In this document: positions 7,528 to 16,359 of the stretch, piece by piece
Layout: each line of letters starts with the position of its first letter
Numbering within the stretch: position 1 is the stretch's first letter
NCBI GenBank assembly: GCA_944332995.1
Contig: CALVKR010000001.1
Location: forward strand, 124,001 to 188,000
DNA from: an uncultured Clostridia bacterium
Lineage (GTDB): Bacteria; Bacillota; Clostridia; Christensenellales; CAG-917
Direction: 5' to 3'
Length of the DNA stretch: 64,000 nucleotides
Position numbers and translations under genes: made by a program
Notes under the pieces: generated by a model
What the model was told of the DNA's origin: nothing
What the model saw: the letters and a program-made list of their open reading frames with translations, nothing else
Database searches by the model: none

Positions 7528-9948
7528 ATGAAAAAACTTGCCGATTTTATAGTTAAATACAACAAAGTTATTCTTGCCGTTTTCATTGCGCTCGTTTTGC
7601 TATTCGGCGGTTTAATTTATCTTGTATACAAAAACGTCAACTATGATATAACCGCGTATCTGCCAAAGGACTATAACACGGCGCAAGGCTACGAAATTTT
7701 AAACAAATACTTCAATTTAAACGGCGATGTGGAAATAGGCCTCGTTGCCACGGAAGATACCGCAAAAGAGGTGGCGGAAAAAATTAAATCAAACGACGGA
7801 GTTTCCTTCGCCCTATGGTATGACGACCTATCCAAAATGGAAAATTTAGGGCTTGCCGATACTCCCGACTATCAAAAAATCGTTAAAGTGTTCAAAACAC
7901 ACTATGACGGCGACAAGTATAACTACGCCTTTTTGGTTGCGCTCAAAGATAAACCGTCCACTCCCGAGGCGCTTGAAACGCTAAAGGAAATCAAATCTAT
8001 ACTGTCGCAAACAGTAGGAACGGAAAACTACCATATAGCAGGTATGACTCAGCTGTCCGACGACCTTTATCAGACTACCCTTTACGAACTTTTGGTCTAT
8101 CTTGCCTGCGCAGGTGCCGTTGTCATTATAATATTACTTTTGACGACTTCTTCTTTGACAGAGCCTATCGTGCTCGCCATAACGATGGTTGTTTCCATTA
8201 TACTCAATTTAGGCTCGAATATCATATTCCCCTCAACTTCCATTCTTACATTTGCCTGTTCGGCTGTATTGCAGCTGAGCTTAAGCATGGATTATGCTAT
8301 ATTCCTTTCGCATGCCTATAAAGAAAAGCTAAAACACACACTCGACCCAAAAGAGGCTATGCGTCAGGCAATCCCCGAAACATCAAAGGCTATTATAGTT
8401 AGCGCACTTACCACTATCGGCGGTTTCCTTGCGCTTTTGGTTATGAAATTCGGTTTTGGCGGTGAGCTCGGGTTAGTCCTGGCTAAGGGCATAATTTTAA
8501 GCCTTTTATCCGTTATATTTTTACAGCCTGCCCTTATGCTTATGACGGATAAAGGCAGACAAAAAACTACTCACCGCTCCCTCGATATACGTTTCAGACC
8601 GCTTATAAAGCGTTCGATAAAATGGAAACCCGTATTTCTTGCCATTCTCATAGCCCTTGCCCCTGTCGCCTTTTACGTTCAGCAATTTACCCTCGACTAC
8701 TCATACGTCAAGTTTATGGATAAAGAATCAGACGGTTCCGAAAAGGAAATAATGGCCCAAACATTGGCAAACGAAATTATAATTTCTCTGCCTATATACG
8801 GAAACGACACTCAATCGATTGAAAATCACTACCTTTTCGTATCGAAAATCAATAAGATGATTGACGACGAAAAGCTGGATTTTTGTCTCGGAATATGCTC
8901 TATTATCCCTTATGACCGTGACGTAACGGTAAAACTGCCCATTTTCGGACAAATGAACGTAAAAACGCAAAAGGCAATCGAACTGATGGTGGGACTTATA
9001 CAATCATTCGAGTCAAGCGGACTGACAATCAATCCCGATTCCACCGACGACCCCGATTTGAAGAAAAATCTTGAATATATGCAAGTCGGCTCGCTCTTAA
9101 TCGGCGGAAATTATACCGTTTACACCATTGCCCTAAATAAAAACATAAATCCCGAAAGCGACGAGGCAATTTCCATTTTAAACGAAATTCAAAAAATAGC
9201 GGAAGATATATTCTGCCCCGTAGTAAACGGCAACAAAATTTATACAAATGAAAACGGCGAAAAATACGTCAACATGACAGGCGTAACGCAACTTGCCGAC
9301 GACTTCAAAGAAATTACTCCCACCGACTTTATGTGGGTAACGACCCTTTCCGTCTTCGTCATATTCGTCCTTATCAGCATGCACTTAAAGTCTGTCAAGC
9401 TGTCGGCAATACTTGTTTTGCTTATCGAATTCGGCATATGGCTAAACCTTGCAATGCAGCATATTTTTGCAGGCGGAGTTATAAACTTTATTTCGTATAT
9501 GATAATCGGTGCCATTCAGCTTGGCTCTACGGTCGATTATGCCATACTTATCGCAAGCAAATATAAAAAGCTGAGGGAACGCTTTAAACCGCGTCAGGCG
9601 GCTTACATGGCTACGTCGAGTTCGACAACGTCGGTTTTGACAAGCGCTTCGATTATGGCAGGCGCTTGCCTTTCCGTCTATTTTGTCTCGAGCAACCTGA
9701 TTGTCAAGGAAATAACCTTCCTTATCGCACGCTCGTCTATAATAGCAGCTTTAATTGTCATATTCTTCCTGCCTGCCATACTGTGCATATTCGATAGAGA
9801 AAGAGGCGACGAAATAAACTTTTTCTTTACTCCTAAGCTAAGAAAAATATCGCTTGGCAATATCCAAGTATTCGACAAAAGCAAACCTAAAAAGAATTTA
9901 AGGAAAAACGAAAGGAAACTTGGTAAGAAAACTAAAAAGAACAGTTAA
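7528..9948 (+). CDS. MMPL/RND-superfamily exporter
   Basis: An 806-residue inner-membrane transporter of the MMPL type, which moves lipids, drugs or other hydrophobic molecules using the proton gradient. It has two homologous halves. Each has one transmembrane helix, an extracytoplasmic domain (about 40-185 and 400-605) and a cluster of five helices. The LSMDYAIFLSHAYKE stretch (about 252-266) and its counterpart STVDYAILIASKYKK in the second half carry the buried Asp-Tyr pair expected for proton relay. The C-terminus is a Lys-rich cytoplasmic tail. It stands alone between repeat-filled spacers, so its substrate cannot be inferred. The ATG lacks a ribosome binding site and sits at the predicted transcription start. 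Confidence 0.9.
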   Translation: MKKLADFIVKYNKVILAVFIALVLLFGGLIYLVYKNVNYDITAYLPKDYNTAQGYEILNKYFNLNGDVEIGLVATEDTAKEVAEKIKSNDGVSFALWYDDLSKMENLGLADTPDYQKIVKVFKTHYDGDKYNYAFLVALKDKPSTPEALETLKEIKSILSQTVGTENYHIAGMTQLSDDLYQTTLYELLVYLACAGAVVIIILLLTTSSLTEPIVLAITMVVSIILNLGSNIIFPSTSILTFACSAVLQLSLSMDYAIFLSHAYKEKLKHTLDPKEAMRQAIPETSKAIIVSALTTIGGFLALLVMKFGFGGELGLVLAKGIILSLLSVIFLQPALMLMTDKGRQKTTHRSLDIRFRPLIKRSIKWKPVFLAILIALAPVAFYVQQFTLDYSYVKFMDKESDGSEKEIMAQTLANEIIISLPIYGNDTQSIENHYLFVSKINKMIDDEKLDFCLGICSIIPYDRDVTVKLPIFGQMNVKTQKAIELMVGLIQSFESSGLTINPDSTDDPDLKKNLEYMQVGSLLIGGNYTVYTIALNKNINPESDEAISILNEIQKIAEDIFCPVVNGNKIYTNENGEKYVNMTGVTQLADDFKEITPTDFMWVTTLSVFVIFVLISMHLKSVKLSAILVLLIEFGIWLNLAMQHIFAGGVINFISYMIIGAIQLGSTVDYAILIASKYKKLRERFKPRQAAYMATSSSTTSVLTSASIMAGACLSVYFVSSNLIVKEITFLIARSSIIAALIVIFFLPAILCIFDRERGDEINFFFTPKLRKISLGNIQVFDKSKPKKNLRKNERKLGKKTKKNS

Positions 9949-10012
9949 AACCGATAGAATTTTTCGGAATTCTTTCTATGCAAAATTTTTGAATACTTAT
10001 AAAACCACTTCT

Positions 10013-10156
10013 TGTCCTATCATGTCGTACTGTCCTATCATGTCGTACTGTCCTATCATGTCGTACTGCCCTATCATGTCGTACTGCCCTATCATGTCGT
10101 ATTGTCCTGTCTTGCCGTATAGTTCTATCTTGTCGTATTCCCCTGTCTTATCGTAT
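10013..10156. repeat. Eight tandem copies of an 18-bp unit
   Basis: The unit is TGTCCTATCATGTCGTAC. The first three copies are identical. Copies four and five differ by one or two bases, and the last three are more diverged. This gradient of identity suggests growth at the left end. An open frame crosses the array on the plus strand, but only because the period is a multiple of three. Confidence 0.95.
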
Positions 10157-10442
10157 TTATTTTAAGTAAAATTGAATTTTGATATATCAATGAATTTAGA
10201 TTTGTTATTAAATATTCATAATTGAAGTAAATTTTCAATAAAATTTAATTTATCATTGAATACTGTTTTACCGTTGGATAATGATTTATAGTTGAACCAG
10301 ATTTTATCATTGATTTTTTCGTTTATTATTGTTTTATTGTCAGATATTGTTATATGATTGGATATTGTTATATCTTGACACATTGATTTATCGTTCGATA
10401 TTGGATGTTGAATAGTTTTTATTTATTAAATATCTGTTTAAA

Positions 10443-10532
10443 ATTGCCTATAAAATTTAAATTGCCTATAAAATTTAAATTGATTATTAAATTTATATTG
10501 ATTATTAAATATAAATTGATTATTAAACAAAA
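10443..10532. repeat. Five tandem copies of an AT-rich 18-bp unit
   Basis: Two copies of ATTGCCTATAAAATTTAA (10443, 10461) are followed by three copies of ATTGATTATTAAATTTAT-like units (10479, 10497, 10515). The 18-base period is the same as in the unrelated array 300 bases upstream. Confidence 0.85.
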
Positions 10533-10535
10533 TAC

Positions 10536-10566
10536 ACAAAAAAAACGGACGCAAATGCGTCCGTTT
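10536..10566 (-). terminator. Rho-independent terminator of the hydrogenase operon
   Basis: On the minus strand, AAACGGACGC pairs with GCGTCCGTTT (10543-10552 with 10557-10566) around a four-base loop and is followed by a run of T. It lies about 90 bases beyond the hydA stop. Confidence 0.9.
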
Positions 10567-10657
10567 AATTTTGTTTAAAATGAGCCGTCAACCGATATTT
10601 TGACATCTACATAATAGTGCCTAAACGATATCGATTGAAACCTAAAGCCTTTAGAGA

Positions 10658-12400
10658 TTAAAACTTGTCTCTCGGCACGTATGAAGTATGAAGCACTTCG
10701 TGCGCTTTGTGGCTGTTCGGCTCTTTGAAATAGTCTTTGTAAATTGTCTGAACAGCAGGATTCAGATGCGACTTACGGAGCTTCATTTTTGCGTCGGTAT
10801 CGTAAATAGCCTTTGCACGAATGGCTCTGATATCTTTATTGTTTCTGACGTCCGCCGACTTGATAGGTTGACCACCGCCGTTTACACAACCGCCGGGGCA
10901 AGCCATAATTTCAATGAAATGATAATCGGCAGTGCCTTCTTTAACTCTGTTCATGAGCTCTCTTGCGTTTTTAAGTCCCGAGCAGACAGCAACCTTGACC
11001 TTTGTTCCTGCAATATCGTAAGTAGCTTCTTTCAAGCCTTTGGTGCCTCTGACTTCTTTAAAGTCTACGCTGGGAGCATCTTTGCCGGTAACGACCTCAA
11101 CAACCGTTCTGAGAGCCGCTTCCATAACGCCGCCCGTTGCGCCGAATATAAGACCTGCGCCCGTGCCGATGCCGAAAGGCTCGTCGAATTTCTCATCGGG
11201 AAGTTCGTTATAAGCAAGACCTGCCCTTTTGATAATTCTTGCAAGCTCACGTGTTGTGATTGCGATATCTATATCGGGAACACCTGCCGCACTCTGGTCT
11301 TCTCTGCCCTTTTCAAACTTTTTGGCTGTGCAAGGCATAACGGATACTACAACGATATTCTTGGGGTCGATACCCATCTTTTCGGCAAAATATGTTTTAC
11401 ATACTGCGCCAAACATTTGTTGAGGCGATTTACAAGTGGAAAGATGAGCGAGTTGGTCGGGGAAATTGTGCTCGCAGAATTTAATCCAACCGGGCGAGCA
11501 GCTTGTAATCATAGGCAACACGCCGCCGTTTTTAAGTCTTCCCAAAAATTCCGTTCCTTCCTCCATGATTGTGAGGTCGGCGGTATAATCAACGTCGAAT
11601 ACGCTGTCAAAACCGAGCCTTCTGAGAGCGGCAACCATTTTACCCTCGGTATTTGTGCCCATGGGCATACCGAATTCCTCACCGAGACCTATACGGACGG
11701 AAGGAGCAGTTCCGACGATAACGTATTTATCCGGATTGTTGAGCGCTTCAAAGACGTCGTCGATTTCTTCTCTTTCATGCAAAGCGCCGACAGGACAAGC
11801 AACGATACATTGACCGCAGCCTACGCAAGCGACTTCGGACAAGGGTTTTTCAAAGGCACAGGCAATGTGCGTATCGAAACCTCTGCCGTTTGCGCCGATA
11901 ACGCCAACCGATTGATACTGATTGCAAGCGGCAACGCAACGACGGCAAAGAACGCATTTGTCGTTATCCCTGACAATATAAGGAGTGGAATTGTCGATTT
12001 GATAAGAATTTGTTTCGCCCGCATATTTAGTAGAGTCGCAGCCGAGCTCGTTTGAGAGAGTCTGAAGTTCGCAGTTGTTGTTTCTGATACAGCTCAGACA
12101 CTCCTTTTTGTGGTCGGACATAATAAGTTCAACCGTTGTCTTACGGCTTTGCAAGACTCTTTCGGTATTGGTGAAAACTTCCATACCTTCGTTTACGGGA
12201 TAAACGCAAGCCGCAACGAGGCTTCTTGCTCCCTTGACTTCGCAAACGCAAACACGGCAGGCGCCGATAGCGTTGATATCTTTAAGATAGCAAAGAGTAG
12301 GGATTTTAATACCGCACTGTCTTGCAGCTTCCAAAATTGTGGTTCCTGCGTCAACGGTAACAGGAATATTGTTTATTTTCAAATTCACTTTATTAGCCAT
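10658..12400 (-). CDS. hydA: Electron-bifurcating [FeFe] hydrogenase, catalytic subunit
   Basis: Catalytic subunit of a cytoplasmic HydABC/Hnd-type hydrogenase that forms H2 from NADH plus reduced ferredoxin, or the reverse. The 580 residues hold an N-terminal [2Fe-2S] domain (Cys37, 48, 51, 65), a His-ligated [4Fe-4S] site (His97, Cys101, 104, 110), two ferredoxin-type [4Fe-4S] motifs (about 147-205) and the H-cluster domain. The three signatures are TSCSPGW, MPCTAKKFE and MACPGGCVNGGGQP, all with the canonical cysteines. The C-terminal small-subunit segment ends the protein. GAGGTG precedes the ATG. It is the last gene of the operon, nine bases after hydB. Maturases HydEFG are not in this window. 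Assignment to the bifurcating class rests on the adjacent HydB and the distant HydC. Confidence 0.96.
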   Translation of the reverse strand: MANKVNLKINNIPVTVDAGTTILEAARQCGIKIPTLCYLKDINAIGACRVCVCEVKGARSLVAACVYPVNEGMEVFTNTERVLQSRKTTVELIMSDHKKECLSCIRNNNCELQTLSNELGCDSTKYAGETNSYQIDNSTPYIVRDNDKCVLCRRCVAACNQYQSVGVIGANGRGFDTHIACAFEKPLSEVACVGCGQCIVACPVGALHEREEIDDVFEALNNPDKYVIVGTAPSVRIGLGEEFGMPMGTNTEGKMVAALRRLGFDSVFDVDYTADLTIMEEGTEFLGRLKNGGVLPMITSCSPGWIKFCEHNFPDQLAHLSTCKSPQQMFGAVCKTYFAEKMGIDPKNIVVVSVMPCTAKKFEKGREDQSAAGVPDIDIAITTRELARIIKRAGLAYNELPDEKFDEPFGIGTGAGLIFGATGGVMEAALRTVVEVVTGKDAPSVDFKEVRGTKGLKEATYDIAGTKVKVAVCSGLKNARELMNRVKEGTADYHFIEIMACPGGCVNGGGQPIKSADVRNNKDIRAIRAKAIYDTDAKMKLRKSHLNPAVQTIYKDYFKEPNSHKAHEVLHTSYVPRDKF

Positions 12401-12409
12401 GTTTCACCT

Positions 12410-14194
12410 CTACTTCTTGACAATAGCGCCAAACTTACAATTGCTGATACATACGCCGCACTTGATACATTTGTCTTGGTCGATATTGAATTTTTGTTTG
12501 ATTTCGCCCGAAATAGCATTGACGGGACATTTTCTCGCACAGAGAGAGCAACCTTTACAAGCGTCGGTGATTTCATAACGCAACAGGTGCTTACAAACTC
12601 CTGCGGGGCATCTCTTTTCTTTGATGTGCGCTTCATATTCGTCTCTGAAGTATCTGAGCGTGCTGAGAACGGGGTTCGGAGCCGTCTGACCGAGACCGCA
12701 GAGCGCATTGTCCTTTATGTAATAGCAAAGTTTTTCCATATCGTCGAGGTCCTGCATCGTAGCCTGTCCCCTCGTGATTTTGTCGAGGTATTCGAGCAAA
12801 CGACGTGTTCCTATACGGCAAGGAGTACATTTACCGCAGCTTTCGTCGACGGTGAATTCCAAGAAGAACTTGGCGATGTCCACCATACAGTTGTCCTCGT
12901 CCATGACAATCATACCGCCCGAGCCCATCATAGAGCCGATGGAAATGAGGTTGTCGTAGTCGATAGGAATGTCGAGGTGTTCGGCAGGAATACAACCGCC
13001 GGAAGGACCGCCCGTCTGAGCGGCTTTAAACTTCTTGCCGTTGGGGATACCGCCACCGATATCTTCGATAACCGTTCTGAGCGTGGTGCCCATAGGAATT
13101 TCAACAAGACCGGTATTGGTGATTTTACCGCCGAGAGCGAAAACCTTCGTGCCCTTTGATTTTTCCGTGCCCATAGAGGCAAACCATTCCGCACCCTTCA
13201 AAATGATTTGAGGAATGTTTGCATAAGTTTCGACGTTGTTGAGGATAGTCGGCTTTCCGAACAGACCTTTTACTGCCGGGAACGGAGGACGGGGATGCGG
13301 TTCGCCTCTCTTGCCTTCGATTGAAGTCATAAGAGCGGTTTCCTCACCGCAGACGAATGCGCCTGCGCCGAGCCTTATATCGATATCGAAATCGAAACCT
13401 GTTCCGAGAATATTTTTACCTAAAAGTCCGTATTCCTTTGCCTGAGCGATAGCGATTTTACAACGCTCGACGGCGATAGGATATTCCGCACGGACGTAGA
13501 TATAACCTTGATTGGAGCCGATGGTATAGCCGGCAATAGCCATAGCTTCCAAAACGGCGTGAGGGTCGCCTTCCAAAACAGAACGATCCATAAAAGCGCC
13601 CGGGTCACCTTCGTCGGCGTTACAGCAGACGTATTTTTGACCTTTTGGCTGCATCATTGCAAACTGCCATTTCTTACCTGTCGGGAAGCCTGCGCCACCA
13701 CGGCCTCTGAGCCCGGAATCTAATAAAACTTTTACGACGTCTTCCGGCTTCATGGTAGTCAAAACTTTAATTAAAGCCTGATAACCGTCGTATGCAATAT
13801 ATTCGTCGATATTTTCGGGATTTATAACGCCACAGTTACGGAGTGCGACACGAGTTTGCTTTTTATAGAAATTCGTATCCGAAAGAGCCTTGACGGCTTC
13901 TGATTTTGATTGATCCTTAAAGAGCAATCTTTGGACAAGTCTGCCTTTTATGATATGCTCGTCGACGATTTCAGAGACGTCTTCCACTTTAACGTTGCTG
14001 TAAAAAGCGCCTTCGGGATAAACGATAACGATAGGACCGACGGCGCAAAGACCGTGACAACCTGTTTCAACGACTTCGACGTCTTTGTCGAGACCTTTTT
14101 GGGCAATCTGAGCTTTAAACTCTTTGATGATTTCCCCGCTGTTGTTTGAGTGACAGCCCGTTCCGCCACAGCAAAGAATGGTACTTCTAAACAT
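12410..14194 (-). CDS. hydB: Bifurcating hydrogenase NADH/FMN subunit (NuoF-like)
   Basis: The 594-residue flavoprotein subunit binds NAD(H) and FMN and splits electrons between NAD and ferredoxin. The N-terminal 120 residues are a thioredoxin-like [2Fe-2S] domain (CCGGTGC ... CHGLC). The NuoF core follows, with the FMN/NADH loop RGRGGAGFPTGKKW (about 170-183), CNADEGDPGAFMD, and the [4Fe-4S] motif SCGKCTPCRIG (about 470). The C-terminus adds two ferredoxin clusters, CKGCSLCARKC and CIKCGVCISNC, which are typical of HydB/HndC and absent from respiratory NuoF. GAGGAAAAT precedes the ATG. The gene lies between the small 2Fe-2S protein and hydA in the same operon. Confidence 0.96.
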   Translation of the reverse strand: MFRSTILCCGGTGCHSNNSGEIIKEFKAQIAQKGLDKDVEVVETGCHGLCAVGPIVIVYPEGAFYSNVKVEDVSEIVDEHIIKGRLVQRLLFKDQSKSEAVKALSDTNFYKKQTRVALRNCGVINPENIDEYIAYDGYQALIKVLTTMKPEDVVKVLLDSGLRGRGGAGFPTGKKWQFAMMQPKGQKYVCCNADEGDPGAFMDRSVLEGDPHAVLEAMAIAGYTIGSNQGYIYVRAEYPIAVERCKIAIAQAKEYGLLGKNILGTGFDFDIDIRLGAGAFVCGEETALMTSIEGKRGEPHPRPPFPAVKGLFGKPTILNNVETYANIPQIILKGAEWFASMGTEKSKGTKVFALGGKITNTGLVEIPMGTTLRTVIEDIGGGIPNGKKFKAAQTGGPSGGCIPAEHLDIPIDYDNLISIGSMMGSGGMIVMDEDNCMVDIAKFFLEFTVDESCGKCTPCRIGTRRLLEYLDKITRGQATMQDLDDMEKLCYYIKDNALCGLGQTAPNPVLSTLRYFRDEYEAHIKEKRCPAGVCKHLLRYEITDACKGCSLCARKCPVNAISGEIKQKFNIDQDKCIKCGVCISNCKFGAIVKK

Positions 14195-14207
14195 ATTTTC
14201 CTCCTGC

Positions 14208-14579
14208 TTATTCGTTGGTAATTAAATATTCAGTGCAAATATTACCGTTTACGATGTGGTTTGCAACGATTTGTTTTGCCTTTTCGCTGTCCACGTGAAC
14301 GTAGGTAACTTTTTCCTGACCGGGAACGAAAACTTCGACAATGGGTTCAAGTTTGCACATTCCCAAACAACCCGAACGGGTCACTTTGACGTTTTTAAGC
14401 TGTCTTGTCGCGACTTCTTCAACTAAAGTGTTGAAAACGGGACGGGCGCCTGCGGAAATACCGCAAGTAGCCATACCGACAACAATTCTCGTTTCGTCGT
14501 TGCCGCTTGTGTTATCGCGCAATATAATCTCAGATTGCATCTTATCTCTGATTGCTTTGATATCGTCGATACTCTTCAT
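14208..14579 (-). CDS. hndB: Small thioredoxin-like [2Fe-2S] protein (HndB-like)
   Basis: A 123-residue protein with the thioredoxin-like [2Fe-2S] fold. The four candidate ligands lie in ATCGISAGA (about 43-51) and SGCLGMCKLEP (about 85-95). Its family is an accessory subunit of Hnd/Hyd hydrogenases that relays electrons near the flavin subunit. GGAGG stands six bases before the ATG. Its start overlaps the stop of the upstream HATPase gene by four bases, and hydB starts 13 bases downstream. The same fold also occurs at the N-terminus of HydB, so the complex may contain two such centres. Confidence 0.88.
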   Translation of the reverse strand: MKSIDDIKAIRDKMQSEIILRDNTSGNDETRIVVGMATCGISAGARPVFNTLVEEVATRQLKNVKVTRSGCLGMCKLEPIVEVFVPGQEKVTYVHVDSEKAKQIVANHIVNGNICTEYLITNE

Positions 14580-15115
14580 AATAATCCTCCGTGTGGTGTG
14601 TTTTCTCTAATATAATTTTTTATAAACAGCAGTACTTCGGGTTCGTCCATGGGAACGCCGTCAAGCTGCTCTTTAAGTTCTCTCGTGTCGAATACAAAAT
14701 CCGTTTCGTTAAAGACAAAATGCAAAACATAGTCAACCTCATCGCCGTTGGAGATGAGAATGGACATAGTTTCGCCGAGATCGCCGAGCGGCGGTCTGTC
14801 TATATGGTCGATGGCAAAGGTGGTGGTAACCGTAGTCCCCTCACCGAGCTTGGAGCGGATATCGAAAGTGCCGCCCGCCATCTCAGCTTCCATTTTCAAA
14901 AAAGGCAACCCCATACCCACTTTTCTCGTCGTGCGAGTTGTGGTGTAAGGATCGGTAACTCTGCTTAAAAACTCCTCGCTCATACCCTTTCCGTCGTCTT
15001 TAATGGAAATCGTCAAAACGTTATCCTTTGCAATGACGTCGATATAAACGATTTTGGCTTCGGCTTTGACCGAATTTTCGACAATATCGAGTATGTTAAG
15101 CGAAAGTTCTCTCAT
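14576..15115 (-). CDS. HATPase_c-domain ATP-binding regulator, copy 1
   Basis: A 179-residue stand-alone GHKL-type ATP-binding protein. The histidine-kinase-like ATPase fold shows the N box (ILDIVENSV, about 8-16), the G1 box DDGKGM, the G2 box GMGLPFLK and GEGTTV. There is no phosphorylatable His domain and no sensor domain. About 65 C-terminal residues extend beyond the ATPase core and resemble nothing I know. Stand-alone proteins of this type are often found in hydrogenase operons of Clostridia, and their partner is unknown. It is four-base overlapped with the 2Fe-2S gene, so translation is likely coupled. Confidence 0.85.
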   Translation of the reverse strand: MRELSLNILDIVENSVKAEAKIVYIDVIAKDNVLTISIKDDGKGMSEEFLSRVTDPYTTTRTTRKVGMGLPFLKMEAEMAGGTFDIRSKLGEGTTVTTTFAIDHIDRPPLGDLGETMSILISNGDEVDYVLHFVFNETDFVFDTRELKEQLDGVPMDEPEVLLFIKNYIRENTPHGGLL

Positions 15116-15337
15116 AATTCAACCTTTTTTTACATACAAATATATATTATCATAAAAAAACTCTTTTGAAAAGCCGTTTTTTTTATTTTTTTAATATATT
15201 TTTAATATTCAAACGGAATCCGTCCCCCTTTCGGTTTACAGTGCCGTTTTTCCTTTCCTTTAAAGCAAGTCCGCCCTATATTCGATTGCTTCCTTTAAGC
15301 GATATTCAGCCGCTTGGAAATTTGTATGCGATAAATT

Positions 15338-16030
15338 TCACCCTCTCGACTTAAGATAATCGATAAGGGCGAAAACAGACCTGTCGGGCAATTCTATCTC
15401 GCTTGAAACACCGATATTTTCCACCGTATGGGCGTCGGAATCGATAATGACGGTATAATCCTTGCTCCACTTTTCAACTTCTTCGTTTTTTGCCTTAGTG
15501 GAAAGTTCCACCACCTTAAATTCGTCGGTAATTGAACCTAATATGGCGAGCATACTGTTGCCTTCTCTATCTATATGGGCGGGAATGGCTATGCCGCCGA
15601 ATTCGTCCGCCAAAATTTTGACCTTGTCGGGCGTGATTTTAGCGCCGTGAAGCAACAGCCTATCCTCTACCCTGACTATATTGTCGTCCTCGTCCATGAC
15701 GAGTTGATCGCCGTAAATCGAGCTGTCGTTTTTTAAGTCGTGAAAGGAAATTTGACTGAAAAACGCTTTGAGATTTTGCAAATTTTTGAACAGACACAAA
15801 AGGTGAATATCTTCTTCCGTCTGAATTTCCACGGCAGGCACCACGCAAACGCCGTAAGCTGCGCCGCACTTTAAGGCGACTTCCACGTTGTCTATCGCAT
15901 TATGGTCGGAAACGGCGATAAAATCCAGCCCCGAAAGTTTGGCAAAAGCAACTATTGTCGCCGGAGTCATATCGTTTTCGGCGCATGGCGAAAGACAGCT
16001 GTGAACGTGCAAGTCGTATTTATATTTCAT
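15338..16030 (-). CDS. PHP-domain metal-dependent phosphoesterase
   Basis: A 230-residue PHP-superfamily protein. The first metal motif DLHVHSCLSPC is at the N-terminus. SDHNAID (about 43), PAVEI, PAHIDR (about 148) and DSDAH (about 196) supply the remaining metal-binding His/Asp/Glu residues, so the site looks complete. Known members hydrolyse phosphoesters such as histidinol phosphate, nucleotide phosphates or DNA 3' ends. The substrate here is unknown. I place the start at the ATG whose A is shared with the TGA stop of the upstream DRTGG gene, three bases inside the longest frame, because GGAGG is four bases before it. Its position inside the hydrogenase cassette suggests a signalling or nucleotide-turnover role. 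Confidence 0.87.
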   Translation of the reverse strand: MKYKYDLHVHSCLSPCAENDMTPATIVAFAKLSGLDFIAVSDHNAIDNVEVALKCGAAYGVCVVPAVEIQTEEDIHLLCLFKNLQNLKAFFSQISFHDLKNDSSIYGDQLVMDEDDNIVRVEDRLLLHGAKITPDKVKILADEFGGIAIPAHIDREGNSMLAILGSITDEFKVVELSTKAKNEEVEKWSKDYTVIIDSDAHTVENIGVSSEIELPDRSVFALIDYLKSRG

Positions 16031-16359
16031 CAAGCCTCCGCTGCAATATACCTTTTTACAGCCTCGAATATATCGTATTTCGTTTCAATCAGATTGACAT
16101 CCTGAGCCTTTGCCTTGTCGACGAGCTCGGGAGTGGATTTTGCGCCCTCGCATACGACGATAACTCCCACCTCGGCAAGCGTAGCCACGGCGCAGACGTT
16201 TATATTTGTCATAACCGTAAACCATGCGCAGCCTGAAGGAGCTTTGCCCATTACGAAACTTAAAAAATCTCCGCAGTAGCCTTTGGTCACTTCAAAATCT
16301 TTATCGACAACGTTGACTTTCGTTGCCTTTAGTGCGTCAATAAGTTTACTTAGTTTCAT
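16030..16359 (-). CDS. DRTGG-like domain protein, copy 1
   Basis: A 109-residue single-domain protein with the alternating beta-alpha pattern of DRTGG domains, which are found beside CBS domains, phosphotransacetylases and in hydrogenase operons. The central GAPSGCAWFTVMTNINVCAV-like region and the closing LIETKYDIFEAV are typical. The literal DRTGG motif is not present. It probably binds a nucleotide or small ligand, with no catalytic residues visible. It is paralogous to the gene at 18044-18388. GAGGTG precedes the ATG, and its start overlaps the end of the hydrogenase-like gene by 14 bases. Confidence 0.72.
   Translation of the reverse strand: MKLSKLIDALKATKVNVVDKDFEVTKGYCGDFLSFVMGKAPSGCAWFTVMTNINVCAVATLAEVGVIVVCEGAKSTPELVDKAKAQDVNLIETKYDIFEAVKRYIAAEA

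Larger units (their letters stand above)
9949..10657. other. Gene-free spacer made largely of decaying tandem repeats
   Basis: About 700 bases between the exporter (plus) and hydA (minus). It contains an 18-bp array (10013-10156), a more diverged AT-rich stretch with recurring GATATTGTTATAT-like words (10160-10440), a second 18-bp array (10443-10532) and the hydA terminator (10536-10566). Confidence 0.75.

Noticed and set aside
10013-10156. Possible CRISPR array
   Set aside because: Units are directly adjacent with no unique spacers and are only 18 bases long; no cas genes are present. The same applies to the other arrays.
9920-10165. Plus-strand frame with CPIMSY repeats
   Set aside because: It exists only because the 18-bp array has a period divisible by three; it starts inside the exporter gene and has no ribosome site.
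10688-12055. 455-codon frame antisense to hydA
   Set aside because: Shadow of the strong codon bias of hydA. The protein lacks any domain, and all hydrogenase motifs are on the other strand. The same holds for long frames opposite hydB and gdhA.
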